A stretch of 64,000 bases of DNA from Swaminathania salitolerans (lineage in GTDB: Bacteria > Pseudomonadota > Alphaproteobacteria > Acetobacterales > Acetobacteraceae), in assembly GCF_025994315.1 (NCBI RefSeq), contig NZ_BAQE01000005.1; one strand, written 5' to 3'. Position 1 is the first letter of the stretch, and each line of letters begins with the position of its first letter. The notes beneath the pieces were generated by a model. It did no database searches. It was given only the letters and a program-made list of their open reading frames with translations, and had not been told where the DNA came from. The position numbers and the translations under genes were made by a program. This document shows positions 43,121 to 52,030 of the stretch, one piece after another.

Positions 43121-43252
43121 GTTCCGGTCCTTTCAGCGGCGTGGTCCGGCCCATTCAGGCACCGGTCAACGCCCTCGTTTTCTGGAATCCTGCCCCGTCA
43201 AGGGACTGGTTTACCTGTAAAATCTAGGAGGCCTTCAGGTCGGTTTCAACCC

Positions 43253-43855
43253 TCATTCGCCCGCTTTGTTTCCGCCCTTGGCAACCACGACCATGGCGGG
43301 CTTGAGCAGACGTCCGTGCAGGGTCCAGGTCGGCGTCCAGGCCTGCATCACGGTGCCGTCGGCATGGTCGTCGCTGGGCTGCTCCGCCATGGCCTGATGC
43401 AGGTTGGCGTCGAAGGCCTGGCCGACCGGATGCTGGCAGGTGATGCCGTTTCGCTCGAGAATGCCGAGGAACGAACGCTCGGTGCTTTCGAAGCCCTCGC
43501 GCAGCTTTCCGATCAGGCTGTCTTCCGTATCGCTTTTCGCGGGCAGGGAGGCGAGACCGCGCTGCAGGTTCTCGGCCGCCTCGACGACATCCTTGGCGAA
43601 TTTCTGAACGGCGTACTGACGGGCATCCTCGACCTCGCGCTTGGAGCGGGTGCGGAGATTCTGCATCTCTGCCTCGGCGCGCATCCACTTGTCGCGGAAT
43701 TCGGCGACCTGGGCCTCGAGCTCGGCGATACGGGCTTCGGGGGATTCATGGCCGTCCGTCCGATGGCTTTCCGTATCCTGCCCGTTTCCTGTCTGCTCCG
43801 CTTCCTTGCCCGACATGTCGGCCTGTTCGGCGTGCAGCTCTTGTTCTGTTGTCAT
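43253..43855 (-). CDS. grpE: Nucleotide exchange factor GrpE
   Basis: A 200-residue DnaK co-chaperone. Residues about 35-90 form the long dimerisation coiled coil (RIAELEAQVAEFRDKWMRAE), and the C-terminal beta domain has GQAFDANLHQAMAEQ and LLKPAMVVVAKGG. It speeds ADP release from DnaK. The ATG at 43855 was chosen because the sequence before it in frame is low-complexity and unlike GrpE; GAGG lies about 10 bases upstream. It heads the grpE-dnaK-dnaJ-dapB run. No hrcA is adjacent in this window. Confidence 0.93.
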   Translation of the reverse strand: MTTEQELHAEQADMSGKEAEQTGNGQDTESHRTDGHESPEARIAELEAQVAEFRDKWMRAEAEMQNLRTRSKREVEDARQYAVQKFAKDVVEAAENLQRGLASLPAKSDTEDSLIGKLREGFESTERSFLGILERNGITCQHPVGQAFDANLHQAMAEQPSDDHADGTVMQAWTPTWTLHGRLLKPAMVVVAKGGNKAGE

Positions 43856-44118
43856 CGTGGTCGCAACCTCGGAATTCTGGCCCGGTCTGGACCGGGCGGC
43901 TGACGGTCGGCTTCCGGCGCGCTCCCCCTGTGCGGGGCGAGTAGAACTGCCAGAAGCCACGAAACGCGAACGGCAGAGCATCTGGGAGTGCCCCACCGTT
44001 TTGAGCCGCCCCGTCTTGGGCGCGGCTTCGTGGTAGGATATAGGTGGCAGTCCCAAGCCATATGCCAACCCCCCCTGAATTGGCAACAGGCAGAAATTGA
44101 CAGGCGGATGCATCACTC

Positions 44119-44832
44119 ATGGAGATGACCAAGCACACAATCGCCCTGGTGGACGACGATCGCAACATCCTCACTTCGGTGCAGATGACGCTCGAGGCCG
44201 AGGGGTTCGTGGTGCATACCTATACGGATGGCGAGGCCGCGCTCCAGGGTATCCAGGCGCGTCCCGTCAGTCTTGCGGTGCTCGACATAAAGATGCCGCG
44301 CATGGACGGAATGGAGCTGCTCCAGCGTCTGCGCGCCCGGTCGTCCCTGCCGGTCATCTTCCTCTCCTCCAAGGACGAGGAGCTCGACCAGCTCATGGGG
44401 CTGAGGCTGGGCGCAGACGACTACATCACCAAGCCTTTCTCGCAGCGCCTGCTTCTCGAGCGCATCCGTGCCCTTCTGCGTCGTCAGGATGCCAGCCGGG
44501 CCGAAGTCAGCGGCGCCGCCGGTACGGGGGCGGCGATCGTGCGCGGCAGCCTGACGCTCGACGAGACCCGTCATCAATGTCTGTGGGCGGGGCAGGACAT
44601 CATGCTGACCGTTACGGAATTCCTGCTGGTCAAGGCGCTGGCCCTGCGTCCGGGAATGGTGAAATCGCGCGATCAGCTCATCGATGCGGCCTATGGCGAG
44701 AACATCTATGTCGACGATCGCACCATCGACAGCCATATCAAGCGCGTGCGCAAGAAATTCCGGCAGGTGGATGACAGTTTCAACCAGATCGAGACACTGT
44801 ACGGCATAGGGTATCGTTACAAGGAAGACTGA
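44119..44832 (+). CDS. chvI: Response regulator ChvI (OmpR family)
   Basis: A 237-residue two-component regulator. The receiver domain has the acidic pocket VDDDR near the N-terminus, the phospho-acceptor Asp56 in LDIKMPRMDG, and Lys in ITKPFS. The C-terminal winged helix ends with RTIDSHIKRVRKKFRQVD and the typical IETLYGIGYRYKED. This combination is characteristic of ChvI/ExoR-pathway regulators of alphaproteobacteria, controlling envelope, acid stress and exopolysaccharide. The kinase gene follows after 6 bases. Confidence 0.92.
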   Translation: MEMTKHTIALVDDDRNILTSVQMTLEAEGFVVHTYTDGEAALQGIQARPVSLAVLDIKMPRMDGMELLQRLRARSSLPVIFLSSKDEELDQLMGLRLGADDYITKPFSQRLLLERIRALLRRQDASRAEVSGAAGTGAAIVRGSLTLDETRHQCLWAGQDIMLTVTEFLLVKALALRPGMVKSRDQLIDAAYGENIYVDDRTIDSHIKRVRKKFRQVDDSFNQIETLYGIGYRYKED

Positions 44833-44838
44833 ACGGCC

Positions 44839-46638
44839 ATGCCGCAGCCCGAACCCTATGGAAGGCCGTCCCGGCGGGGGGCACCGGGCACGGTCTCGCG
44901 CCTGATGCGCCGGTTGCGCAGGCGCTCGCTGCGCCATCGCGACATCATGGCGCTGGAAGCCGGACGCGAGAACGAGCCGTCGCGGCGCTTCCGCCTGCCG
45001 CGTTTCGCCTCGCCGCTCATGAGGCGGATCTTCCTGCTCAATACGCTGCCTCTCGCCATTCTCGCAGTCACGCTCCTGTTTCTCAACGATTTCCAGAACA
45101 GCCTGCTCGAGACCGATGTGAACGCCCTGCGTGAGCAGGCGCATATCTATGCAGCGGCCATGGGCCAGATCGCCGTGGTGCGCGATCCCGCCCGGCATCC
45201 GCTGCCCGGTGCGGAATTCATGCTGGATGCCGCCCAGGCCCGGCCTCTTCTCCTGCGTCTTACGGAACCGAGTCCGAATGTCCGTGCCCGGCTCGTCGGA
45301 CCGGACGGGACATTGGTGGCCGACAGCATGAACGAGGCGGCTCTCGTCAGACGCGGAAAGAGAAACGTGCAGTCGGGCGCCGGAGAGCCCGCGCCCCCGC
45401 CCCGCTGGGAGCCGCCGCGCAATAACGGCATCGAGATCGCTTATGAATGGCTTCTCTCGCTTCTCCCGCTTTCGTCCCGGGAGGGAATCGTGACGCTCGA
45501 CACGCAGGACAATCCTCCGCCCCTGCGTTCGGCCGGCGAGTATCGCGGTGTCGAGGCGGCGCCCTATATCCGCCGTACCCCCGATCATCAGCTCGTCATC
45601 ACCGTGGCAGAGCCCGTAACCCATGACGGTCAGACCGTGGGGATCATCCAGCTCACGCGGCAGGCACAGGAAGTCGATCGATCGCTTTTCGCGGTCCGGT
45701 CCTCGATCCTCTCGCTCTTTCTTGCGGCGATGGTGATCACGATGCTTCTGTCATGGTATCTCTCCCTGACCATCGCGCGCCCCCTGCTGCGGCTTGCGGT
45801 GGCCTCGCATGACATGCGCGATGTTTCCGGACGTGCGGATACCGTGCCGGAAGCGCTGCTGGTACGTCGGGACGAGATCGGCGTGCTGGCCCGCGCGCTC
45901 AGGGGGAGCGTGCTGGCCCTCTGGGCGCGCATGGACGCCATCGAGCGTTTTGCGGCCGATGTCAGCCACGAGATCAAGAACCCGCTTTCCTCCATACGCT
46001 CCGCCATAGAGACCCTGCCGCGGATCGAGAACCGGGAGCGCCAGACCCGTCTTCTCGGGATCATCAACAACGATGTGCGCCGTCTGGATCGTCTGATTAC
46101 CGATATTGCCGATGCGAGCCGTATCGATGCCGAGCTTTCCCGCACGCGATCCGAGCCGGTCGCCGTCGGGATGCTGCTCTCGATCCTGACGGAGATGCAC
46201 CAGACCACGCGCAAACCCGAGGATGCCGTTCTCGTTCTGGACGATACCCATGACGACGCGACTCACCCCTTGCGCGTCCTGGCCGTGGAGGATCGTCTCG
46301 TTCAGGTCCTGCGCAACCTGATCGGCAATGCGATTTCCTTCTCGCCTCCGCGCGGCAGGATCGTGCTCTTCATGGCGCCGCAGGACCGGCAGGTGAAGAT
46401 CACCGTCAGCGACGAGGGACCGGGTATTCCGCCCCTCAAGCTGGAGGACATATTCGACCGGTTCTACTCCGAGCGACCCCAGACAGAGAATTTCGGCCAG
46501 CATTCGGGGCTGGGTCTGGCGATCAGCCGACAGATCGTCGAGGCCCTTCACGGAACGCTCTATGCGGAGAACCGTCACGACGATGCGGGCCGGGTGATCG
46601 GCGCGCGTTTCGTTATCCTGCTGCCGCGCGCGCTCTAG
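44839..46638 (+). CDS. chvG: Sensor histidine kinase ChvG
   Basis: A 599-residue inner-membrane kinase. An Arg-rich cytosolic N-terminus is followed by a first helix (about residues 63-85), a periplasmic sensing domain (about 86-285), a second helix (about 286-312), a HAMP linker, the H-box FAADVSHEIKNPLSS (His near residue 377) and a HATPase domain with NAISFSPPRG, DEGPGIP and GLGLAIS. It pairs with ChvI upstream to respond to acid or envelope stress, apt for an acid-producing bacterium. The usual downstream hprK-pts genes are not next to it here. Confidence 0.92.
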   Translation: MPQPEPYGRPSRRGAPGTVSRLMRRLRRRSLRHRDIMALEAGRENEPSRRFRLPRFASPLMRRIFLLNTLPLAILAVTLLFLNDFQNSLLETDVNALREQAHIYAAAMGQIAVVRDPARHPLPGAEFMLDAAQARPLLLRLTEPSPNVRARLVGPDGTLVADSMNEAALVRRGKRNVQSGAGEPAPPPRWEPPRNNGIEIAYEWLLSLLPLSSREGIVTLDTQDNPPPLRSAGEYRGVEAAPYIRRTPDHQLVITVAEPVTHDGQTVGIIQLTRQAQEVDRSLFAVRSSILSLFLAAMVITMLLSWYLSLTIARPLLRLAVASHDMRDVSGRADTVPEALLVRRDEIGVLARALRGSVLALWARMDAIERFAADVSHEIKNPLSSIRSAIETLPRIENRERQTRLLGIINNDVRRLDRLITDIADASRIDAELSRTRSEPVAVGMLLSILTEMHQTTRKPEDAVLVLDDTHDDATHPLRVLAVEDRLVQVLRNLIGNAISFSPPRGRIVLFMAPQDRQVKITVSDEGPGIPPLKLEDIFDRFYSERPQTENFGQHSGLGLAISRQIVEALHGTLYAENRHDDAGRVIGARFVILLPRAL

Positions 46639-46771
46639 GCTCGGGCGCGTCGGTTTGCCGCCCCGCGAGCGCAGATCCGGCGCTCCGGACCGGGCATGCC
46701 GCGCATCGGTCGATACGGGCCCGGCATGCCTTGCCCGCGCTTCGCCTTTCCTTTTCCGGTCATGCGTGAAG

Positions 46772-47131
46772 TCAGAACCGGGCGAGGCGGGTCTGGCCTG
46801 CCGCCTTGCGTCGCGCCAGCACGTCGCGCATCTGCGCCACGCCGTTTTCATAGGAGGCCTGCGCGCATTCCTCCACCTCCGCGGCGCGGCGGTCGCTCGC
46901 GCCCAGCTGCGCCTCGCACAGAGCTTCGGCTTTCTCGCGGAGGGTATCGGCGATGCGGTTCCACTCCCGGTCGGAGTCGAGATTGACATGCGAGATATCG
47001 ATCCGGGCATTGTCGGGCGTGCCGGGCTGCGCCTGCACGGTTTCGAGCCGGGCCGCATCGGCATGAGCCGGGGTGACGGTCAGGGCGACAAGGCTGGCGG
47101 CGGTGACGAGCGTCTTGGTTACAACGAACAT
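46772..47131 (-). CDS. UrcA family secreted protein
   Basis: A 119-residue protein with an N-terminal signal peptide (MFVVTKTLVTAASLVALTV, cleavage near AHADA). The mature part has two Cys about 20 residues apart and a helical C-terminal segment with YENGVAQMRDVLARRK, matching the UrcA family of small periplasmic proteins of unknown function found in alphaproteobacteria. The ATG at 47131 was chosen over longer in-frame starts because it begins the signal peptide. It converges on chvG with 133 bp between stops. Confidence 0.7.
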   Translation of the reverse strand: MFVVTKTLVTAASLVALTVTPAHADAARLETVQAQPGTPDNARIDISHVNLDSDREWNRIADTLREKAEALCEAQLGASDRRAAEVEECAQASYENGVAQMRDVLARRKAAGQTRLARF

Positions 47132-47385
47132 GATGCAATCTCCGGGCTGACCGGAAGGCCCCATGCCTCCCCGGTCGAGACACTCCATGCAAGAAGCGTG
47201 CCAAACCCGTATTTTCATTGCTGGGAGAGAATATTTTTCCAGAAACCCTGAAAGAGAAAGAAACTTATCCCATAAGATATGGATAATCGGCCATTCGATG
47301 GCGTTTTTCGCCAGTTTTCCTGCAAGGTCTGCGCTCGATATCCGGGAGGCGCCGCCGGGATTGCGATCGGCGGTCCGGAGCGGTC

Positions 47386-48270
47386 TTGAAAAAACGATCG
47401 CAGCGGATCAGTGTCCTCCTGTTACAGATCGATTACAGGGGGCCTGACGTGGATTATCTGGGCAAGAGAGTGGTGGATCACGGGCGCAAGCTGCCCTTCC
47501 TCAACAAGTCGCTCTATCAGATCGGCAAGGATCTCCGGCCCTCAATCGACCGTTTCATCGCCCGCAACTCGCTCATTCCGAATACGGCGCTCGTCGATAC
47601 GCGGTATTTTCCCTGGATCCGCATGCTCGAGCGGAACTGGGAAACCATCCGGGACGAGGCGCTTCGTATCCGGGCGGAAGATATCCCGTCTCTGGGAGAG
47701 ATCTCGCGCGAGCACGGACGTATTGCCGGGGACCGACGGTGGAAATCCTTCTTTTTCGAGGGATACGGCTATCGTCGCGAGGAGAACCGTCAGCGCGCGC
47801 CGAAGACGACGGCCCTTCTGGACCGGATTCCGGGTCTGGTGACGGCGAGCTTCTCGGTGCTCGAAGCCGGATGTCACATCCCCCGTCATGTCGGCATGAC
47901 CAAGGGAACGCTCGTCTATCATCTCGGTCTCAGCATCCCGAGGAACAGGGAAGCCTGTCATATCAATATCGAGACCGAGGCCGGGCTGCACGTCCATAGC
48001 TGGAGCGATGGCGGGTCCCTGCTGTTCGACGACACCTATAATCACGAGGTCTGGAACGATACGGACGAGGATCGCTACATCCTTCTGGTCCAGATGCAGC
48101 GTCCCTGCCGCAAGGCAGCGCGCAGGCTCCTGCGTTTCTTCCTGTTCTGCGTGCGTCATTCACGCTTCGTTCAGGAGATCAAGAAGCGTCTGGACCGGAT
48201 GCCGACCGGTAATGACGCAGCCCCTGCGCCGGGGACCCCTGCTTCGGTAACCCCTGCTTCAGGGGCGTAG
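47386..48270 (+). CDS. Aspartyl/asparaginyl beta-hydroxylase-like dioxygenase
   Basis: A 294-residue protein of the AspH/LpxO group of 2-oxoglutarate and Fe(II)-dependent oxygenases. The segment CHIPRHVGMTKGTLVYHLGL and the hallmark FDDTYNHEVWND (about residues 220-231) carry the metal and substrate-binding residues. Bacterial relatives hydroxylate lipid A fatty acids or proteins. The TTG at 47386 is the best-supported start, with GGAG 6 bases upstream; GTG 47449 is the next option. The last about 20 residues are Ala/Pro/Thr-rich and variable. Confidence 0.8.
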   Translation: MKKRSQRISVLLLQIDYRGPDVDYLGKRVVDHGRKLPFLNKSLYQIGKDLRPSIDRFIARNSLIPNTALVDTRYFPWIRMLERNWETIRDEALRIRAEDIPSLGEISREHGRIAGDRRWKSFFFEGYGYRREENRQRAPKTTALLDRIPGLVTASFSVLEAGCHIPRHVGMTKGTLVYHLGLSIPRNREACHINIETEAGLHVHSWSDGGSLLFDDTYNHEVWNDTDEDRYILLVQMQRPCRKAARRLLRFFLFCVRHSRFVQEIKKRLDRMPTGNDAAPAPGTPASVTPASGA

Positions 48271-48298
48271 AAAACCGGGATGAGCGCGCCTTGGGCGG

Positions 48299-48796
48299 TC
48301 AGCGTGTCTGGCGCCATTGCCGGGCCTGGAGCACGACACTGTAGCTGACGAGCGCGAAGAGCACGGCAGCCGCGATCCCGCCGAGAACCGTCATCGAGAC
48401 GGGGAGATGGAAAAGATAGGTCGGATCGTCGCAGGGTTTGGCGGGACGCAACGGCATATGGGCCATGCGCTCGCTGAAGCTTCCGCCATGAAAGACAGGC
48501 GCGTGACAGGACGGGAGCGGACTCTGCCACCATTTGCGTTCGACGCCGTTATGGAGGCCGGCAAGCATGACGGCGGCGGCGAGCGCCGGGAGAGACAGAA
48601 CCGTCGCCCAGAAGCCGATCATCCCCGGAACCAGCAGGGCAATGACGCCGAGCACGCCGACGATACGCCAGGGGGTGCGTTCGATGAGGCAGAGCTCACA
48701 GGGCGCATAGCCCAGAACATGTTCCGCCCACCATGCGATTCCGAGTGCGGCCATACCGGCGAGAAACAGCGATCCACCGGTCAGTCTTGTAATCAT
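48299..48796 (-). CDS. dsbB: Disulfide bond formation protein B
   Basis: A 165-residue inner-membrane protein with four transmembrane helices. The first redox pair is CELC (Cys33, Cys36) and the second pair lies in the periplasmic loop (SCHAPVF and KPCDDP). It re-oxidises DsbA and passes electrons to quinone. It overlaps the otsA stop by ATGA and so sits at the end of the trehalose operon; a functional link between the two is not evident. No dsbA is in the window. Confidence 0.9.
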   Translation of the reverse strand: MITRLTGGSLFLAGMAALGIAWWAEHVLGYAPCELCLIERTPWRIVGVLGVIALLVPGMIGFWATVLSLPALAAAVMLAGLHNGVERKWWQSPLPSCHAPVFHGGSFSERMAHMPLRPAKPCDDPTYLFHLPVSMTVLGGIAAAVLFALVSYSVVLQARQWRQTR

Positions 48797-50136
48797 TCCC
48801 GTCTTTCGGTCTCTCTCAGCATTTCGAGGAACGTATCGGCCCAGTTGGCTGCCGTATTCTGGGTCACGTCCTTGTGCAGAGCCTGCCAGCGCCTCTGTCT
48901 TTCTTCAAGGCTCATCGTGATTCCGGCATGGATCGCATCGGCGATCCCTTCGGAATCGTAGGGATTGACCATGAGCGCCTGTTCCATCTCCGGAGCGGCA
49001 CCTGCGAGCGAGGACAGGATGAGCGCACCGGGATCGGCCTCGTCCTGAGCGGCGACGAATTCCTTCGCCACGAGATTCATGCCGTCGCGCAGGGGCGTCA
49101 CGAGCGCGACATCCGCGATCCGGTGAAAGCCGGCAAGGAGCTCGCGCGAGACCGACTGGGTCAGATAGCGTATGGGCGACCAGTCGAAATTGCCATGCAT
49201 GGCGTTGATATGTCCGGCCATCTCGTCGAGCTGGCGACGCAGGTCGCGGTAGCTCGCGACCCCGGCGCGTGACACCGGCGTGATCTGCAAGAGGACCGTC
49301 TCGCCCTTGTGCTGGGGATAACGGTTCAGGAAGGCCTCGTAGCCATGGATACGCTCGGGAATTCCTTTCGAATAATCGAGGCGGTCCACACCCAGGATCA
49401 GCTTTCGCCCGCGCAGCGAGGCATGGAGGCGCTGCACCTCCGGCATGAGGACGTTCCTGCTGGCCTGTTCGCTGAATTCGACCGGATCGATCCCGATCGG
49501 GAAATGGGCCGCGCGATTGGGGAGGCCGTTCGCCGCGAAACAGCCATCCATGTTGCGGGCATCTTCTTCGGTCTGCACCCCGATGAGATCGTAGGCCGCC
49601 ATCTCGCGCAGCATTTCCTCGGCGCAGGGCAACACGCGGGTGACGCTCCAGGGCGGGAACGGGATGTGCAGAAAGAAGCCGATCTTGGCCTTGACGCCGC
49701 GTCGCCTCAGCTTCGCCCCGAGCGGGAAGAGATGATAGTCATGAATCCAGATCGTGTCGTCCTCGCGGAGGAGCGGGACGAGCTGGTCGGCGAACATGGC
49801 GTTGACTTCGCGGTAGACCTGATAATCCGTCCGACGATAATCGATGATCCCTATGCGGTAATGGCAGAGCGGCCAGAGGAGACCGTTGGAGAAATTCTCG
49901 TAGAAATGCTCGTACTGGCTGCGCGTGAGATCGATCGTCGCATAGGTGCAGCTTTCATGCGTGTCGCATCTGGGCGTCTGGTCTTTCGTCTGGCTGGCAT
50001 GACGACCGGACCATCCGAACCAGAGGCTTTCCGTACCGCGCACGGCATCGCGCACACCGACCGCGAGACCGCCCGCGGGCTGACTGCGTTCCCGCGGGGC
50101 GGGAACGCGGTTCGAAACGACGACGAGGCGTCCCAT
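48793..50136 (-). CDS. otsA: Trehalose-6-phosphate synthase
   Basis: A 447-residue GT20 retaining glycosyltransferase that makes trehalose 6-phosphate from UDP-glucose and glucose 6-phosphate. The N-terminus VVVSNRVPAP and GGLAVGV, IHDYHLFPL, GVDRLDYSKGIPERI and the late DGMNLVAKEF block all match OtsA. It starts right after the otsB stop (TGA then ATG with no gap). Trehalose protects against osmotic, acid and ethanol stress, which fits this group of bacteria. Confidence 0.95.
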   Translation of the reverse strand: MGRLVVVSNRVPAPRERSQPAGGLAVGVRDAVRGTESLWFGWSGRHASQTKDQTPRCDTHESCTYATIDLTRSQYEHFYENFSNGLLWPLCHYRIGIIDYRRTDYQVYREVNAMFADQLVPLLREDDTIWIHDYHLFPLGAKLRRRGVKAKIGFFLHIPFPPWSVTRVLPCAEEMLREMAAYDLIGVQTEEDARNMDGCFAANGLPNRAAHFPIGIDPVEFSEQASRNVLMPEVQRLHASLRGRKLILGVDRLDYSKGIPERIHGYEAFLNRYPQHKGETVLLQITPVSRAGVASYRDLRRQLDEMAGHINAMHGNFDWSPIRYLTQSVSRELLAGFHRIADVALVTPLRDGMNLVAKEFVAAQDEADPGALILSSLAGAAPEMEQALMVNPYDSEGIADAIHAGITMSLEERQRRWQALHKDVTQNTAANWADTFLEMLRETERRE

Positions 50137-50895
50137 TCAGCTCTGCTCCCCGTAACCTGCGAGAAAAGCGCGAAATGCATGGGCGGTCGGAAAATCGTCG
50201 GGAATGAGATAGCCCTGTCCGCCCATGGCCCGTGCGGCTTCGACCCCGTCCCGGTCGGTCACGTCATCGCCGACGAAAACGGGAATGCGTCCCCTGAAAG
50301 GAGGCGCCTGCATCAGAGCTTCGACCGCCTTGCCCTTGTGAACCCCTGCGAGCCTGATTTCCCAGGCCATCTTGGAAGGATGGATCTCGAACCTGTCCTG
50401 ACCCGACAGCCAGGCAAGGATCTCCTGCTCGAATACGGGTCCGGCCTCCGGATGGCTCCGGTAATGCAGCACGAGACCCGCCTGCTTGCGTTCGAGGGCA
50501 CAGCCCGCAAACCGGGCGACGAGCGTTTCGGCCCGGTCGATCCACGGCTCGGGCAAGGGGGTCGTCATCATCGGTTCCGTCGGGGCATCGGGGCTGCGAC
50601 GCAGGGTCAGGCCATGCTCACCGGCGATTGCGGTCGGCACATGAGGCAGGAAATGATCGATCTGCGCGATGGGTCTGCCGGTGACGATGGCCAGAGCGCC
50701 GCCGCAGAGCGTTCTGATCCGGGTCAGGGTCTCGACAAGACCCTCTTCCACCTTCACCGAGGCCGGGGTGGGGGCGATATCGACGAGCGTTCCGTCGAAA
50801 TCGAGCAGGAACGCCGCGCGATCCGGCGGGGGAAACGCCGGAGCGGGAAGGGGAAGATCGGGCCTGTCCGGCTCGGCGGGAGAGGGGGTTGTCAT
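50137..50895 (-). CDS. otsB: Trehalose-phosphatase
   Basis: A 252-residue HAD phosphatase that releases trehalose from trehalose 6-phosphate. Motif I is LLDFDGTLVD (nucleophile Asp32, Asp34); VFVGDDVTDRDGVEAA is the acidic motif IV. GEHGL is the family substrate block. The ATG at 50895 has AGGATC or GAGGAAG upstream; longer in-frame sequence through the repeat-rich gap is Arg/Pro-rich and not conserved-looking. First gene of otsB-otsA-dsbB. Confidence 0.93.
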   Translation of the reverse strand: MTTPSPAEPDRPDLPLPAPAFPPPDRAAFLLDFDGTLVDIAPTPASVKVEEGLVETLTRIRTLCGGALAIVTGRPIAQIDHFLPHVPTAIAGEHGLTLRRSPDAPTEPMMTTPLPEPWIDRAETLVARFAGCALERKQAGLVLHYRSHPEAGPVFEQEILAWLSGQDRFEIHPSKMAWEIRLAGVHKGKAVEALMQAPPFRGRIPVFVGDDVTDRDGVEAARAMGGQGYLIPDDFPTAHAFRAFLAGYGEQS

Positions 50896-51084
50896 GATCC
50901 TGATAACTTCCTCATTGATACGCGGTTGCACCGAACCCGGGGGAACATCCGCGTTATCGCCCGCAAATCTGATCAGAATATGGTCGTATGTCGAAAGATG
51001 TTTCCCCGGAGGAAGGGAGGCAAGGCGGCCTCCCGGCTCTCCGGCCTTCCGGCCGGAAACGACGCGGGAGGATCGGCGCAACAA

Positions 51085-51130
51085 GGTCGAAGCCGATGGG
51101 TCGAAGCTGCGGGGTCGAAGCTGCGGGGTC
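51085..51130. repeat. 14-bp tandem repeat at the 3' end of the DUF2155 gene
   Basis: Three units of GGTCGAAGCTGCGG (51099-51112 and 51113-51126 exact, 51085-51098 degenerate) and the start of a fourth. The tract abuts the DUF2155 stop codon on the minus strand. No coding role is apparent. Confidence 0.75.
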
Positions 51131-51827
51131 AGCGGGACGGAGCGGCTTGCGGGGGAGGGAGCGGGGTCGCGCCATTGCCCGAGAAAGGCGTGAGCTGGGT
51201 CGGGCCGCCTCCGGACGCGGTGCTGGAAGGGCGGCCATAAGGCGGGGCGGAAGAGGCAGGCGGGACGGGCTGGTCGCCCAGCGGGGCGAGGCGGGTCGGG
51301 CCGGTCGCGCTGTCCGATCCGCCCGGGCGATCGTCCAGATCGCCGGGCTGGTTCTGTTCGCCCTGGGGGGGCGAGGCCGTCAGGACCGGAACGACCGGCT
51401 TGGGCAGGGGGGCCAGAGCCGGGTCGGTCTTCGGACCCGCGCATCCCATGACGTTGATGCCGTATAGCGGGCTGCGAAAGGTGGAGAGAGAGGGCTCTTC
51501 GGCGAGGATCCAGCCCGTCCAGGCCGATTCCGGCTCGGAATCGTCGGTCGTGCTGAGGAGCACGGCCGCATTGCGCGGCAGCGTTTCCGGGCGATCGACG
51601 CAGCGGGTCACGCGCAGATGCAGCGAATGATAGTGTGCCTCGCCGCCAGCGGGGATCGTCAGGGTCTCGACGGTCGAATCCGTGCGGTTCAGGATCTGGA
51701 TGACGGCCTCGCCGCGCCCTTGCCAGAGATCGGCGGCATACATGACGGGCGGAGCCACCGCCTCGGCGCCCGAAGCGGGCGCGCTCAGGACGAGGGCGAG
51801 AAACGGCGTCCAGGCGAGGCGTTTCAT
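51129..51827 (-). CDS. DUF2155 domain-containing exported protein
   Basis: A 232-residue protein with a signal peptide (about residues 1-20) and a DUF2155 domain (about 30-135) showing AVIQILNRTDSTVETLTIPA, HSLHLRVTRCVDRP and a final GINVMGC. The last about 90 residues are Pro/Gly/Ser-rich and look disordered. Function of DUF2155 is unknown; in alphaproteobacteria it is often encoded near mlaD, as here. It overlaps the 68-residue gene upstream by ATGA. Confidence 0.83.
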   Translation of the reverse strand: MKRLAWTPFLALVLSAPASGAEAVAPPVMYAADLWQGRGEAVIQILNRTDSTVETLTIPAGGEAHYHSLHLRVTRCVDRPETLPRNAAVLLSTTDDSEPESAWTGWILAEEPSLSTFRSPLYGINVMGCAGPKTDPALAPLPKPVVPVLTASPPQGEQNQPGDLDDRPGGSDSATGPTRLAPLGDQPVPPASSAPPYGRPSSTASGGGPTQLTPFSGNGATPLPPPQAAPSR

Positions 51828-52030
51828 GTCTTGAGTCCTTTCAATGCGTCGATCATCTGCCTCAGATGATGGCGCATGACTTCCGGATCCACGCCCATCA
51901 GGAGGGCATCCTCATAGACATCCTGAAGGGTCTGTCTCAGTTCGGCATCGTTTTCGCGCAGAACCTTGAGCTTCTCGACGCAGGAAACGGGGTTGCCGTC
52001 GCGATCGGTCCAGGGGATCGATCCGGTCAC
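51824..52030 (-). CDS. Small hypothetical protein (68 aa) between mlaD and DUF2155
   Basis: A 68-residue soluble, acidic-helical protein: a short N-terminal strand (IPWTDRDGNPVSC) and two helices (EKLKVLRENDAELRQTLQD and DPEVMRHHLRQMIDALKG). The GTG start overlaps the mlaD stop (GTGA) and the stop overlaps the DUF2155 start (ATGA), so it is nearly certain to be translated. I recall similar short proteins at this spot in related genomes, but cannot verify it. Function unknown. Confidence 0.75.
   Translation of the reverse strand: MTGSIPWTDRDGNPVSCVEKLKVLRENDAELRQTLQDVYEDALLMGVDPEVMRHHLRQMIDALKGLKT

Noticed and set aside
43121..43252. sigma32 heat-shock promoter before dnaK
   Set aside because: A CCCTTGAC (43197-43204, minus strand) resembles a -35, but no matching CCCCAT-type -10 follows at proper spacing.
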